The notes: generated by a model from the letters alone, not told the origin. A stretch of 64,000 nt of DNA from JAKZVK01 sp965261065 (GCA_965261065.1 OZ253444.1:5208001-5272000), one strand, 5' to 3'; numbered from the stretch's first letter, positions 1 through 10,471 are shown. A program made the numbers and translations.

Positions 1-69
1 CTCGAAGAATCCGACGAAGCCATCATTCGCCCACCACTCCGCCTGATCGAAGACGGCCAGGCCGGCTAG
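1..69 (+). CDS. C-terminal end of an unidentified protein (partial)
   Basis: Frame 1 is open from the first base to a TAG at 67-69 and encodes 22 residues ending in a run that contains IIRPPLRLIEDG. The codon choice looks like real coding sequence. The tail loosely resembles the end of DapA-family aldolases, but that is a guess from very few residues. The 172 bases to the galU start contain no other supported gene. Confidence 0.35.
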   Translation, partial: LEESDEAIIRPPLRLIEDGQAG

Positions 70-227
70 GTTCACGGGGCATCGTCTATTCGGGCCGCGC
101 TCTCCCGCCGGGCAACCCGTGCCGGCCATTGCGGCAGCAAACAACGTTCTTGCTACGATGGGGTGCTGTTCCGCCGCATGCGTGGGCAACCTCTTGTTGT
201 CGGCATGTGCGCGCTCGAACTTTATTC

Positions 228-234
228 CAGGGAG
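228..234 (+). promoter_or_regulatory. Ribosome binding site that sets the galU TTG start
   Basis: CAGGGAG lies seven bases before TTG 242. It favours this codon over the longer GTG reading from 119, whose first 41 residues do not look like part of a nucleotidyltransferase. Confidence 0.6.
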
Positions 235-241
235 TTCACGG

Positions 242-1123
242 TTGATCAGGAACGCCGTCGTGCCGGTGGCGGGGTTGGGCACCCGCCTGCTGCCCGCTAC
301 GAAATCACAGCCCAAAGAGATGCTGCCGGTGGCGAAAAAGCCCATCGTGCAGTATGTCGTCGAAGAGTTGGAGCGTTGCGGCGTTCGCGAAATCCTGTTT
401 GTGACGGGGCGCGGCAAGGCGTCGATCGAGAACCATTTCGATCACGATCCCAACTTGGTCGCCTCGCTCAACCACTCCTCCAAAGAAGACTTGATCGACG
501 AGCTGAACTTCGAGAAGCTCAAGACGCACTACCTCTATACGCGCCAAAGCGTTCAGCGAGGGTTAGGAGACGCGATCCTGTGCGGCGAACCCTTCGTCGG
601 GCACGATCCGTTCGTAGTGGCGCTGGGCGATTCGATCATTGGGCTTCATGGGAAATCGAGCGTCTGCCGGTTGATGAGCGACGTGTACGATGAGCACCAG
701 GCGGCGGCTGTGATCGCGGTGGAGGCGGTTGAGGCCGACCAGGTTTCCTTGTACGGGGTGGTCAATCCCGACGGAGACGGCGAGGTTTTCGGAATCAGCG
801 ACCTGGTTGAGAAACCCTCTCCCGACGCCGCGCCCAGCCGGCTTGCAATCGTGGGCCGTTACGTCTTCGCGCCGGTGATCTTCGACATGATCCGCAGGGT
901 AAAAGCCGACGCGCGCGGCGAGGTCCAGCTTACCGAGGCCATACGGATGCTTTGTGAAACCGGCCGGCGGGTGATGGGCGTGAAGTTACCCGCCGGGGAG
1001 ACGCGCTATGACATCGGCAACTACGGGAGCTATTTCGAGACATTTGTCGAGTTTGCCCTCGCCGATCCCGAGTACGGGCCGGCCTTGCGTGAGAAGATCG
1101 CCGCTCTGCTAGCGAAGGGATAG
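242..1123 (+). CDS. galU: UTP--glucose-1-phosphate uridylyltransferase
   Basis: This 293-residue cytoplasmic enzyme makes UDP-glucose from glucose-1-phosphate and UTP, the precursor for glycogen, trehalose and surface polysaccharides. The nucleotide-binding signature GLGTR is at residues 11-15, followed by KEMLPVAKKPIVQYVVEE, the classic GalU start. Further on are the sugar-binding VEKP segment, the GRYVF strand and an RGEVQLTEAI segment. Length fits the family. I chose TTG 242 because a purine-rich site precedes it and the homologous core begins there; the open frame extends back to GTG 119. It is followed by a 100-base gap and a separate gene, so it is probably expressed alone or with the unidentified gene upstream. 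Confidence 0.93.
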   Translation: MIRNAVVPVAGLGTRLLPATKSQPKEMLPVAKKPIVQYVVEELERCGVREILFVTGRGKASIENHFDHDPNLVASLNHSSKEDLIDELNFEKLKTHYLYTRQSVQRGLGDAILCGEPFVGHDPFVVALGDSIIGLHGKSSVCRLMSDVYDEHQAAAVIAVEAVEADQVSLYGVVNPDGDGEVFGISDLVEKPSPDAAPSRLAIVGRYVFAPVIFDMIRRVKADARGEVQLTEAIRMLCETGRRVMGVKLPAGETRYDIGNYGSYFETFVEFALADPEYGPALREKIAALLAKG

Positions 1124-1223
1124 AGCGTCGGGATCTCTCGTCTCAAGGTCTCCGGAGCATCCTCGCTGCCTCGAGGAGCTCTGCGACCGTGCTGGCGTCG
1201 AATCAGTTCAAGGAGCATCCAAA

Positions 1224-3122
1224 ATGTTTGATCGTGTTCGGAATGCGCCGACGTTTCTCCGCAGTTTCGCTCTTGTCACTTTTGTTGCCCTTGCCCAGGC
1301 AGCGCTCACAGCCGACAGCCACGGAACCTACGACTACACCGTGATGAAAGACGTCATGGTGGCAATGCGCGACGGGGTGAAGCTCGCGACGGACGTGTAC
1401 CTTCCCACCGAGGGCGGCGTCATCGTTGCGGACAAGCTGCCCGTCATTCTCACGCGCACGCCTTACAGCAAGGAAGGCAACGTCAGTCTGGGGAGGTACT
1501 ATGCTTCCCACGGCTACGCCTTTGTGGCTCAAGACACACGCGGGCGATACGGCTCAGAGGGTGTTTGGCACATGTTGAACGACGACGGTCGCGACGGCTA
1601 TGACCTCGCCCAATGGATCGGCCGGCAAGCATGGTCCAACGGCAAGATCGGCATGATCGGAACTTCCTATGTGGGCGGCACCCAGCACGCAATGGCGATG
1701 GAAAAGCCGCCCAATCTCGTGACGGTCATTCCGGTCGACGCCATGTCAAACCTGGGCCACGCCAGCATGCGAAACGGAGGCGCCTTCGAGCTCAGGTTTT
1801 GGAACTGGATCTACTCGATCGCTGGACCTCGCGGCAGCCGCCAAAGTCGCGATCCCGCAACGGCCCAGGCGCTGCGCGAGATGATGGACAACCGACGCCA
1901 TTACCTGCTGAACCTTCCCCTGCGGCGCGGAACGACACCGCTCAAGCTAATCCCCGAATACGAAGATTGGCTGGTCGACGCCATGAAAAACGGCGCCAAC
2001 GGCCCCTTCTGGGAGCAGAACAACATCATCGACTTCCCCGTTCGCTACAAGGACATCCCCGCCTACCTCGTCGGCGGATGGTATGACTCCTGGGGCAGTA
2101 ACTCGACCGCCAACTTTCGTGTCCTGAGCAAGACGATTCAGGGCCCGGTTTATCTCATCATGGGTCCGTGGATACATGGCCGTCAGGGCGAATCGGCGCA
2201 CGGGCAAGTCAGCTTCGGCTCCGGCGCGGCGATCGCCGACCCGCTGGCGTGGCGCCTCGAATGGTATGACCACTGGCTCAAGGGGAAGAAGACGGCCGTC
2301 GGAAACTCCGAGCCATTCAAGACCAAAGTACGCATCTTCGTCATGGGCGGCGGCGATGAACGCAAGGATGAGGACGGCTTCAAAGACCACGGAGGCCACT
2401 GGCGAGACGAGAAGGAGTGGCCCCTGGCTCGCACGCGCTATACCAAGTACTACCTCCACACCGGGGGAGCCCTTTCCACCAACTCCGCCAAGCCCGGCGC
2501 CGGACCGACGACCTTCACCTTTGATCCTCGCAACCCGGTCCCGACCATCGGGGGTAACATCTCTTCGAACGGGGGCATCCTGCTGCAAGGCGCTTGGGAC
2601 CAGAAAGGCGGTCCACATATCTGGAACGGGCAGACGCCCATCCCCCTCTCCGCACGTAATGATGTGCTCGTCTTCCAGACCGATCCGTTGAGCCAAGACC
2701 TCGAGGTCACCGGTGAGATCGAGGTGAAGCTGTGGGCGTCATCGTCGGCGCTCGACACCGACTTCACGGCTAAACTGATCGACGTTCACCCGCCGAATGA
2801 AGACTACCCCGGCAGTTTCGACATGAACATCGGTGACGGCATCATTCGCGCACGTTTCCGTGATTCGATCAACGAAGAGAAGCTGATGGAGCCCAAAACC
2901 GTCTATGAATTCACCATCAAGCTCTATCCCTCCTCGAACATCTTTCAAAAAGGGCACCGCATCCGCGTCGACATCTCGAGCAGCAACTTTCCCCGCTTCG
3001 ATGTGAACCCGAACACCGGCGAACCGCTCAACGATCACCGCCGCATGGTCGACGCGCGCAATACTATTTACCACGACGCGGGACGGCCTTCGCACATTGT
3101 CCTGCCTGTGATCCCAAAGTAG
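1224..3122 (+). CDS. CocE/NonD-family exported alpha/beta hydrolase
   Basis: A 632-residue hydrolase of the X-Pro dipeptidyl-peptidase S15 / cocaine-esterase family. A signal peptide occupies about residues 1-30. The nucleophile elbow GTSYVGG gives Ser148; the acid is probably the Asp in GGWYDSW (about 289) and the base the His in GPWIHGR. The C-terminal third, from about residue 430, matches the jelly-roll domain of this family. RQAWSNGKIGMIG is typical of CocE/glutaryl-acylase relatives. An AAGGAG site precedes ATG 1224. The natural substrate cannot be read from sequence: esters, acylamides or dipeptides are all possible. It probably acts in the periplasm. No operon partner is evident; the next gene starts 184 bases later. 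Confidence 0.85.
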   Translation: MFDRVRNAPTFLRSFALVTFVALAQAALTADSHGTYDYTVMKDVMVAMRDGVKLATDVYLPTEGGVIVADKLPVILTRTPYSKEGNVSLGRYYASHGYAFVAQDTRGRYGSEGVWHMLNDDGRDGYDLAQWIGRQAWSNGKIGMIGTSYVGGTQHAMAMEKPPNLVTVIPVDAMSNLGHASMRNGGAFELRFWNWIYSIAGPRGSRQSRDPATAQALREMMDNRRHYLLNLPLRRGTTPLKLIPEYEDWLVDAMKNGANGPFWEQNNIIDFPVRYKDIPAYLVGGWYDSWGSNSTANFRVLSKTIQGPVYLIMGPWIHGRQGESAHGQVSFGSGAAIADPLAWRLEWYDHWLKGKKTAVGNSEPFKTKVRIFVMGGGDERKDEDGFKDHGGHWRDEKEWPLARTRYTKYYLHTGGALSTNSAKPGAGPTTFTFDPRNPVPTIGGNISSNGGILLQGAWDQKGGPHIWNGQTPIPLSARNDVLVFQTDPLSQDLEVTGEIEVKLWASSSALDTDFTAKLIDVHPPNEDYPGSFDMNIGDGIIRARFRDSINEEKLMEPKTVYEFTIKLYPSSNIFQKGHRIRVDISSSNFPRFDVNPNTGEPLNDHRRMVDARNTIYHDAGRPSHIVLPVIPK

Positions 3123-3306
3123 GGACTCACTATTCGTATTTGATTCGGATCGACGAGCCCCTCGAGCAGAAAAGTGGGCTTGGAGGGCGTCTTGTGCCAA
3201 TCCGTCGGTCACAAGGCCACATGGCCCCTCCAGGTAGGCCCGGTCGAGTCACTGTGTTACGCTCTGAGCGATAGACGGAATTTCTTACGTCAAAGGAGCG
3301 ATCGAG

Positions 3307-4056
3307 ATGCCATTTGGTAACCAGAGGTCGTTCGAACGCGGAACGGGACACTACGGGGCCCAGCAGTTGACCGTGGGCGACAAGCTCATGGGCCAGACGA
3401 TCCTGGAAGGGAATCGCGCCGAGGTTATTAAACAGACCTACCTGCTGCTGGGGCTTGGCGTGGCGTTTGCCATCGGCGGCGGGATGGTCGGGGCCGGCAC
3501 CCAGGCGATCGTCGACCTGTTTTCGGGTTGGATCGGCTGGATTCTGGCGATGGTGGTGCTGAACGTGGCCCCGCGGATTGCGATCGCGGCGCGCCACAAC
3601 CCCGTTCTGGGCGTGACGGCGCTGGTGGCCGATGGTTTCGTGTCGGGCCTCGTGCTGGCCCCGATTCTCGCTTTTGCGAGCGTGAATGATCCGGGCGCCA
3701 TTCAGGGCGCGTTCTTCATTACCGCCGTGGCCTTCTGCGGCGTGACCGCCTACGTCATGTCCGCCCGCAAGGTGTTCTCGGCGCCGCGCGGACTGATGAC
3801 GGGCATCTTCTTCAGCGTCATTGGTGTCATGGTGCTGAACGCGTTCCTCGACATCACTTTCCTGGGGCTGCTGATCTCCGGAGCGATCGGCGTGTTCGGC
3901 GTGTTCATCCTCGTGTACGCGACGAGCGAGGTGTTGCACAATCCCGAGGCGACGAGCCCGATTCCCGGGGCCGTGATGCTTTTCGCCGGGTTGTTTAATA
4001 TTTTCGTGGCGGCGTTGAATATCTTGCTGAGGTTGACGGGCGGCGGGCGCGATTAG
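3307..4056 (+). CDS. Bax inhibitor-1 (YccA/YbhL-like) family membrane protein
   Basis: A 249-residue inner-membrane protein. A hydrophilic N-terminus of about 45 residues is followed by six or seven hydrophobic segments. The last, with the ATSEVLHN loop and the MLFAGLFNIFVAALNILL helix, matches the conserved C-terminus of the BI-1 family. Bacterial members are pH-sensitive calcium leak channels or quality-control interactors of FtsH; which applies here cannot be told. AAAGGAGCG lies about eight bases before the start. The gene stands alone, with a large non-coding and mobile-element region downstream. The assignment rests on topology and the terminal motif. Confidence 0.75.
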   Translation: MPFGNQRSFERGTGHYGAQQLTVGDKLMGQTILEGNRAEVIKQTYLLLGLGVAFAIGGGMVGAGTQAIVDLFSGWIGWILAMVVLNVAPRIAIAARHNPVLGVTALVADGFVSGLVLAPILAFASVNDPGAIQGAFFITAVAFCGVTAYVMSARKVFSAPRGLMTGIFFSVIGVMVLNAFLDITFLGLLISGAIGVFGVFILVYATSEVLHNPEATSPIPGAVMLFAGLFNIFVAALNILLRLTGGGRD

Positions 4057-4308
4057 TAGCGGTCGTGAATCGAGAAGTGTACCCGTAAGCCGTACGATCT
4101 CTCCTGCTGTCGGAGTATCGCTATGATGGGTCCCAGTTGCGGTCGTGCAGGAGGGAGATTAGGCAACGATGCGAAACGGTCACCGAGGGAAGAGGGTCTC
4201 GCACCCGGAGACCACCTGGTGACCTGAGCTGGTCTCGCTTCCGGATTGAGGATTGGCGGAAGCTACCCGTGAGAAAGCGCGAACGTGGATTCAACCTTCG
4301 CCGCTCAG
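4057..4308. other. Non-coding stretch with hairpin potential
   Basis: No convincing reading frame is present in these 250 bases. The stretch contains GAGACC and GGTCTC arms (near 4216-4245) around a CACCTGGTGACC segment, and several GNRA-like GAAA tetranucleotides, so a structured RNA is possible. I looked for RNase P, tmRNA, SRP RNA and group II domain V signatures and recognised none. A MITE abuts its right end. Confidence 0.3.
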
Positions 4309-4449
4309 CCTAGCAGCCCGTGGCAAAACCGAGAACCGCGCGAATCGCAATGTAGGGGCATGCCGTGCCCGCCTGCTCGACTGACCGCAACATGTAGGGG
4401 TATCAAACAAACTTGACAAGAAACCATGCTTTCACCACGGGCTGCTAGG
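4309..4449. mobile_element. MITE-like element, copy 1 (141 bp, 15-bp TIRs)
   Basis: CCTAGCAGCCCGTGG at 4309-4323 is repeated in perfect inverse complement at 4435-4449. The interior has no gene. It carries a shortened copy of the intergenic palindrome (4351-4370). A second copy with the same ends, interior order and length class lies at 10570-10715, so this is a dispersed non-autonomous element. A CTAG motif is part of both ends and may be the target duplication. No transposase with these ends is in the window. Confidence 0.75.
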
Positions 4450-4637
4450 GGATGAGTGTAGCCAGCACCGAGTAAACGATCAGGAGGACGAAACAGCGAG
4501 GAGGGTTTTCGGATCAGTGGGTCTCCGCCGCTTACCCGTCGGAGAGTTACGGAAACTGAGGATCAATCGGTTACGGTTGTCCACTCTCGATTGTTTCTAC
4601 CACCCCATTCAGATTCATTAATAGTAGTTCGACCTTA

Positions 4638-5731
4638 TTGAGTCCCGCATAATATCCCGTCACTCGAAGCAAAGAGAAGACTGTTTCCAGAAGGCCGTGA
4701 TCAAACGCGGTTTGCGGTGCATGCGGCGGAGTGCCTTGCGGGCCCGCTCGTTCAGCTCGCCGTAGTCCTTCGGACAGACGTTCGGCAACTCGTGCTGCTT
4801 CCAGTAAGCCCAGATGTATTCCACCGGATTCAACTCCGGCGCATAGGGTGGCAAGTACTCGGTTGCGATGTGGCCTTCGGAGAGTTGGATGAACTCTTGC
4901 ACCAGGCGGCTACGGTGCGCCGGCAGCCGGTCCCAGACGATCAGCAGCGGCCGATCGATATGACGTACCAACGCCTTGAGAAAGTCGATCACTTGCTCTT
5001 TGCCGATCGCACCGGGATAGAGCCGAAAGTAGAAGTTACGCAGCGTCAGCCCCGCCGAGACGGAAAGCTTCTCCCAATTGAAGTTAAACTGCAGCACCGG
5101 TGTTTGGCCGCGTGGCGCCCAGGTGCGGCAGCGATGCGGCTTCTGACTCAATCCGCTTTCGTCGATGAAGACGAGCGTACGGCCTTCGTTTTGGGCTTTT
5201 TTTTAATGCGCGTCCAGGTCTTGCGCTTCCAGGTGCGGATCTGCTCTTCGTTGCGCTCGCGCGCCTTTCCGACCGGGCGTTGCGGGCTCCAGTCGAGCGC
5301 TCGCAGGATCTTCCAGACGTGGCCTTCGTGGTAGTCGACCCCGAACTCGTCTCCGATCAGCCGAGCCACCCGCGGACAGCTCCACAGGGGCGTGGGGAAG
5401 CCGTGGGCTTGCGGGCCTTCCAGCAACAGCGACGTCAGGCGTTCGCGTTGTGCGGCATCGAGGAGCGGCTTGCGTCCGGCGCGCCCGGCCTGGCGGAGTC
5501 CGGCCGCACCCTGCTCGCGGTATTGCCGCCGCCACGCACTGACGGTTTGGCGAGCGACTTTCAGCCGTCTTGCCGTCTCGGACTGATTGTGGCCTTGGTC
5601 GAGCAGCCGCATCGCTTCGAAACGGCGCTTCTCCAGGGCCTTGAAATCCCGCTTCACACCTTTGGGGTTGCCCATACATATATAGATGCTCCAAACTATC
5701 AAAAAGTGTCATAATAATTTGCGGGATTCAA
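4638..5731 (-). mobile_element. IS630-family insertion sequence
   Basis: A 1094-bp element flanked by TA at 4636-4637 and 5732-5733, the target duplication typical of IS630/Tc1-mariner. Its ends, with the TA included, match as CTTATTGAGTCCCGC (left) and CTTATTGAATCCCGC (right, inverse complement). It interrupts the 3' part of the carbonic-anhydrase-like gene. Its single transposase is encoded in two overlapping frames. It belongs to a different IS630 subgroup from the element at 14781. Confidence 0.88.
4660..5675 (-). CDS. IS630-family transposase made by -1 frameshifting
   Basis: The first frame (from ATG 5675, MGNPKGVKRDF) holds a helix-turn-helix region (SETARRLKVARQTVSAWRR) and a second winged-helix segment. 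It stops at 5148. The second frame (to 4660) holds the DDE catalytic core: FIDES just after the junction, IVWDRLPAHRS in the middle and PELNPVEYIW with the last acidic residue. The frames meet at a run of eight A residues on the coding strand (5204 to 5197), a slippery sequence that would give the -1 shift needed. Fused length is about 340 residues, normal for the family. GTG/ATG starts upstream at 5702 add nine residues and are less likely. The element appears intact and possibly active. Confidence 0.85.
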
Positions 5732-5889
5732 TAAGCTCTGACCCTGAACATCTCTTGATTATCTGGTCCTCCAAGCCCTGAAGCTGAATCCTATGAGCCT
5801 CTCTTTCCTCTTCCTGGTCATTGCAGCAGTCGGGCCCCAAAATTGCCTTATATGCACCACAGTCCCGATGATCCAGGACTATTACTGTT

Positions 5890-6920
5890 GCTGGGTATCC
5901 ACTTGACTCAGGTGACCCCAAGATGTAGTGTAGGGCCTGGTGGAGGATTACCCGCGCGACCAACTCGAATTCGAGTCTCACTTTGCGAGCGAGGAGGCTT
6001 GCCGCGACTATCTGTTCGCCTTGCGCTGGCCAGAGGGTTTCCGCTGTCCAAGGTGTGGGCATGAGCGCGCTTGGCCGGTGCGCAAAGTGTGGTTCGAATG
6101 CGCTCGCTGCGGGCGGCAAACCTCCGTCACCGCCGGCACGATCTTTCAAGACACACGCAAGCCGCTGCGGCTGTGGTTCCGGGCGATGTGGACCATCACC
6201 ACGCAGAAGAATGGGGCCAGCGCCCTGGGTCTACAGCGCGTTCTGGGACTGGGCAGTTACCAAACCGCCTGGCCTTGGATGCACAAGCTGAGGCGAGCGA
6301 TGGTGCGCCCGGGGCGGGAGCGATTGACGGGCCTCGTCGAGGTCGATGAGACCTACTGGGGCGCTGAAGAAGAAGTGGTAATCGGCCGGCAGACCGAGCG
6401 TAAAGCGTTGATTGCAGTCGCCGCGGAAGAGAGAGGAACCGGGCTGGGGCGCATCCGCATGCAGCGCGTTCAGAACGCCTCGGCGGCCAGTTTGATGCCC
6501 TTCGTCGAGGAGTCGGTCGAGCCGGGCAGCGTGGTTGTTACCGACAACTGGTCGGGCTACGATCCGCTCAAGAAGAAGGACTACCAGCGTCGTATCATCT
6601 CGATTAACAACCGCCGCGAGCAGGCCTCGCAGCTACTGCCGAGGGTGCACTTGGCGATCTCGCTACTCAAGCGCTGGATGCTGGGCACGCATCAGGGGGC
6701 GGTCAGCCACGAGCATCTGGACTACTATCTCGACGAGTTCGTGTTCCGCTTCAATCGGCGCAGATCACGCAGTCGGGGCAAGCTCTTCTACCGCCTTGTG
6801 CAGCAGGCCATGGCGGTGGAGCCGACGCCGTACCGCTCGATCGTCGCCGATTGGGACGCTAAGACGCTGTGAGCCCAACTACAAGATGTTGGGGTCACCT
6901 GAGTCAAGTGGATACCCGGC
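5890..6920 (+). mobile_element. IS1595-family insertion sequence, copy 1
   Basis: A 1031-bp element with terminal inverted repeats beginning GCTGGGTATCCACTTGACTC on the left and the inverse complement of GCCGGGTATCCACTTGACTC on the right. An 8-bp direct duplication TTACTGTT flanks it at 5882-5889 and 6921-6928, as expected for IS1595. It splits the carbonic-anhydrase-like gene. A second copy of identical length sits at 50933-51963, differing at about four positions that I could see, which suggests recent transposition. Confidence 0.93.
5940..6872 (+). CDS. IS1595-family (ISXO2-like) transposase, copy 1
   Basis: A 310-residue transposase. The N-terminal zinc ribbon has CPRCGH and CARCG (Cys36, 39, 54, 57). 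The catalytic domain shows VEVDETYWG with Asp136, VVVTDNWSGY with Asp202, and a C-terminal region (FVFRFNRRRSRS) typical of ISXO2-like enzymes. The canonical start is GTG 5940, 50 bases inside the left end. The gene is intact with no stops or shifts, so the element could be mobile. The other copy differs at Val146 (Gly there) and near the C-terminus (SRGK here, SRSK there). Confidence 0.93.
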   Translation: MEDYPRDQLEFESHFASEEACRDYLFALRWPEGFRCPRCGHERAWPVRKVWFECARCGRQTSVTAGTIFQDTRKPLRLWFRAMWTITTQKNGASALGLQRVLGLGSYQTAWPWMHKLRRAMVRPGRERLTGLVEVDETYWGAEEEVVIGRQTERKALIAVAAEERGTGLGRIRMQRVQNASAASLMPFVEESVEPGSVVVTDNWSGYDPLKKKDYQRRIISINNRREQASQLLPRVHLAISLLKRWMLGTHQGAVSHEHLDYYLDEFVFRFNRRRSRSRGKLFYRLVQQAMAVEPTPYRSIVADWDAKTL

Positions 6921-7356
6921 TTACTGTTTTAATGCCATGTAGCTCTATTGCTAGGCCCAGGTGATCCCAGAAGGTCTGGTTCCATTGAGGGTGCGTTTCA
7001 GTTATTGCACCCAAGGAAGCCCCTGCTAGAACTACATGGTCATAGTTGTCGCGCAGACCTCGGCTCACCATGTAGTGCAATGTGTAATCAACCAGACGGT
7101 AGTCCATACAGGAAAGTAACAGTACGTCAGCTTTGCCAGCCTCAAGCGCGGCTGTTGACTGGGATTTCACGTTTGACTCTGCCATGGCCGCAGTATACAC
7201 ATGCGCGGCGGCAAATACCAGGTCTCTTCCTGCCGAACCTGCACATCACCACCGCCGGTAGGCGCCAGGGCTCATCCGTTCGCTCACAGACGTTGATTGA
7301 TCGCGCTGAACGGCGCTCCGGCCGACACTTTTACGACCGCGGTGGCGCCAGCACCC

Positions 7357-8832
<1,476 letters not shown>

Positions 8833-8873
8833 TCAACAATCCTGCGCGAGGACAGATTCAAGACGCAAGGCCG

Positions 8874-10406
8874 TCACCCGAACAACTGTATGTCGAACAC
8901 GCGCGCGAGGATCAGAATCACCGTCAGTCCGGTGAAAACGACGAAGCTGCCCCAGCAGCACCAGATGGTCAGCCGGGAAGGGTAGAACAGACTGTCGTTT
9001 TTCGGGATGATCGTGAGGCAGTAGAAGACGTTCAAGAAAAAGATCACCGGCGCAATGAAGAACGCCAGGGCCGAGGCAACCAGCACGAGGAAGACGGGGC
9101 GGGGAAGGCCGGCGATGATGGCGACCGCCGCGAACAGGGAGAAGATCATCGTGGCGCGATAGATGTTGTACTCGGAGTACCAGCGTTTGCGATGCTCGGG
9201 TGTCAGATCTTCTTTCGCGGTGCCCTGCAGAGCGGCGGTCGAGTGAAACAGGTTGCGGCAGCACGCGCCGACGATGCGGGGCCAACCGTCGAAGTAGTTG
9301 AACGCCGTGGAATAGGTGGCTGCGAACGCGCCGGCCAGGAAGACCAGCATCATCCAGGGGCCGACGCTCTCGGTGAAGATGCCGGCGATCTCTCCCATCA
9401 CCGCGCGGCCTTCTACGGGACTCGGATAGAGCCACACCGCCGCCAGCAACACGAACATACAAGCCAGTACAAACGACACCACGTGGCCCACGCGGAAGTC
9501 GAGCAAGCCGATCTTGTACCACCTGGCACAGTACTCACGCGCGTGATGGGGCAGGGAATCGCTTTGCACCGACAGGTTGTCTCCTAGGCTCTCTCCGGGG
9601 TTCTCTCCAGCGGACGCGAAGGGGTCGAAGGGCTGAGTTAGGCCGGCGGTTTCCAGCCGGCCGCGGATCTTTCCCATGCCGACCTTCTTCGCCTTGCCCC
9701 ACTCGGAGGCCTGCAGCGATACGTCCATGCCGGTGGGCAGCAGGCCGAGGAACGCGGCGATGATGAGCCACGAACCCTCGGGCGTGTCGATGATGAAGAA
9801 GTTCGCGAAGGCGGAGAGTGGAGCCGGCTTGACGAGGTACACAGCCACGGTTGAAACGAAGAGGATTCCCGCCAGCACCCGCGTGACCGACTCCAGAACC
9901 GCGTAGTCGCCGCGGAGGATCACGATCACCGCGGTCCCGCCAAGCACGAAACCGTAGACCCAGATCGGGATGTCGAGGCCAAGGGAAATCGAGAAGAAGT
10001 AGAACAGGACGGCCGAGGCAGCGATAAGCCGTCCCGCTTGGCCGATCGCGCTTTGGATCAGCGTGGTAACGAGAACGTACCAGAGGGGCCACTTGCGCCA
10101 AGCGGTTGCATAGGCCTCGATTAGACTCTTGCCGGTTGCGTGCGTGAAACGGAAGGCCATTTCGAAGCCGTAGTACTTGAAGACGTAGGCGATCGGGATG
10201 CACCACAACAAGGCGAAGGCAAACCGGCCGCCGGCAGTCGGCGCGGTGACGAGGTGGCTGGTTCCGATGCCGGTCATCATCAGAATCATGCCCGGGCCGA
10301 ACTCGCGCAGAAGGCTGCGAAGGTCCATCTTCGGTAGAGCCAGATCCGCCCAGGGGTCCCGTGCGGGTGTGCCCGTGGTGGGCCTATCGGAACGATCGAG
10401 ATTCAT
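8874..10406 (-). CDS. Nramp-family transporter with a divergent metal-binding site
   Basis: A 510-residue inner-membrane protein with about eleven or twelve hydrophobic segments. The beginning, LREFGPGMILMMTGIGTSH, and the following helix with its ATGKSLIEAY loop match Nramp (SLC11-like) proteins. Canonical Nramp has DPGN in helix 1 and an A/MPH motif in helix 6. Here helix 1 reads GTSHLVTAPTAG (residues 48-59) and helix 6 reads GLLPTGMDVSLQ, so the usual Mn/Fe-coordinating Asp and Asn are missing. A soluble insertion of about 60 residues follows helix 6. It may carry another cation such as Mg2+ or an organic substrate. The ATG start gives a 30-residue hydrophilic tail. Confidence 0.75.
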   Translation of the reverse strand: MNLDRSDRPTTGTPARDPWADLALPKMDLRSLLREFGPGMILMMTGIGTSHLVTAPTAGGRFAFALLWCIPIAYVFKYYGFEMAFRFTHATGKSLIEAYATAWRKWPLWYVLVTTLIQSAIGQAGRLIAASAVLFYFFSISLGLDIPIWVYGFVLGGTAVIVILRGDYAVLESVTRVLAGILFVSTVAVYLVKPAPLSAFANFFIIDTPEGSWLIIAAFLGLLPTGMDVSLQASEWGKAKKVGMGKIRGRLETAGLTQPFDPFASAGENPGESLGDNLSVQSDSLPHHAREYCARWYKIGLLDFRVGHVVSFVLACMFVLLAAVWLYPSPVEGRAVMGEIAGIFTESVGPWMMLVFLAGAFAATYSTAFNYFDGWPRIVGACCRNLFHSTAALQGTAKEDLTPEHRKRWYSEYNIYRATMIFSLFAAVAIIAGLPRPVFLVLVASALAFFIAPVIFFLNVFYCLTIIPKNDSLFYPSRLTIWCCWGSFVVFTGLTVILILARVFDIQLFG

Positions 10407-10471
10407 GTCCAGCTGTGGTCGCGCCGCCCGAAAGCAGCCTGGGCGTCCTCAAGATCTTACAGGGTTTGTTG

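Larger units (their letters stand above)
4571..7185 (-). pseudogene. Beta-carbonic-anhydrase-like gene split by two insertion sequences
   Basis: Three minus-strand pieces rejoin into one frame of about 160 codons. Piece 1 (7185 to 6921) starts MAESNVKS and carries SCMDYRL, the CxDxR zinc/active-site motif. Removing the IS1595 element with one 8-bp duplication continues the frame as HGIKTVIVLDHRDCGAYKA, which supplies the HxxC zinc ligands. Piece 2 ends at 5734, where an IS630 element sits. Removing it with one TA continues as SELKVELLLMNLNG to a TAA at 4571-4573. No base is lost at either junction. The gene is therefore inactivated, but the insertions look recent. Surrounding sequence is lower in GC than most of the window, which may mean it was acquired. 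The start at ATG 7185 is a choice; GTG 7200 is in frame. Confidence 0.85.

Noticed and set aside
119..241. N-terminal extension of GalU from GTG 119
   Set aside because: The extra residues do not resemble GalU, and a ribosome site is positioned for TTG 242.
4057..4308. RNase P, tmRNA, SRP RNA or group II intron domain V in this stretch
   Set aside because: None of their conserved core sequences is present; kept only as a possible unknown RNA.
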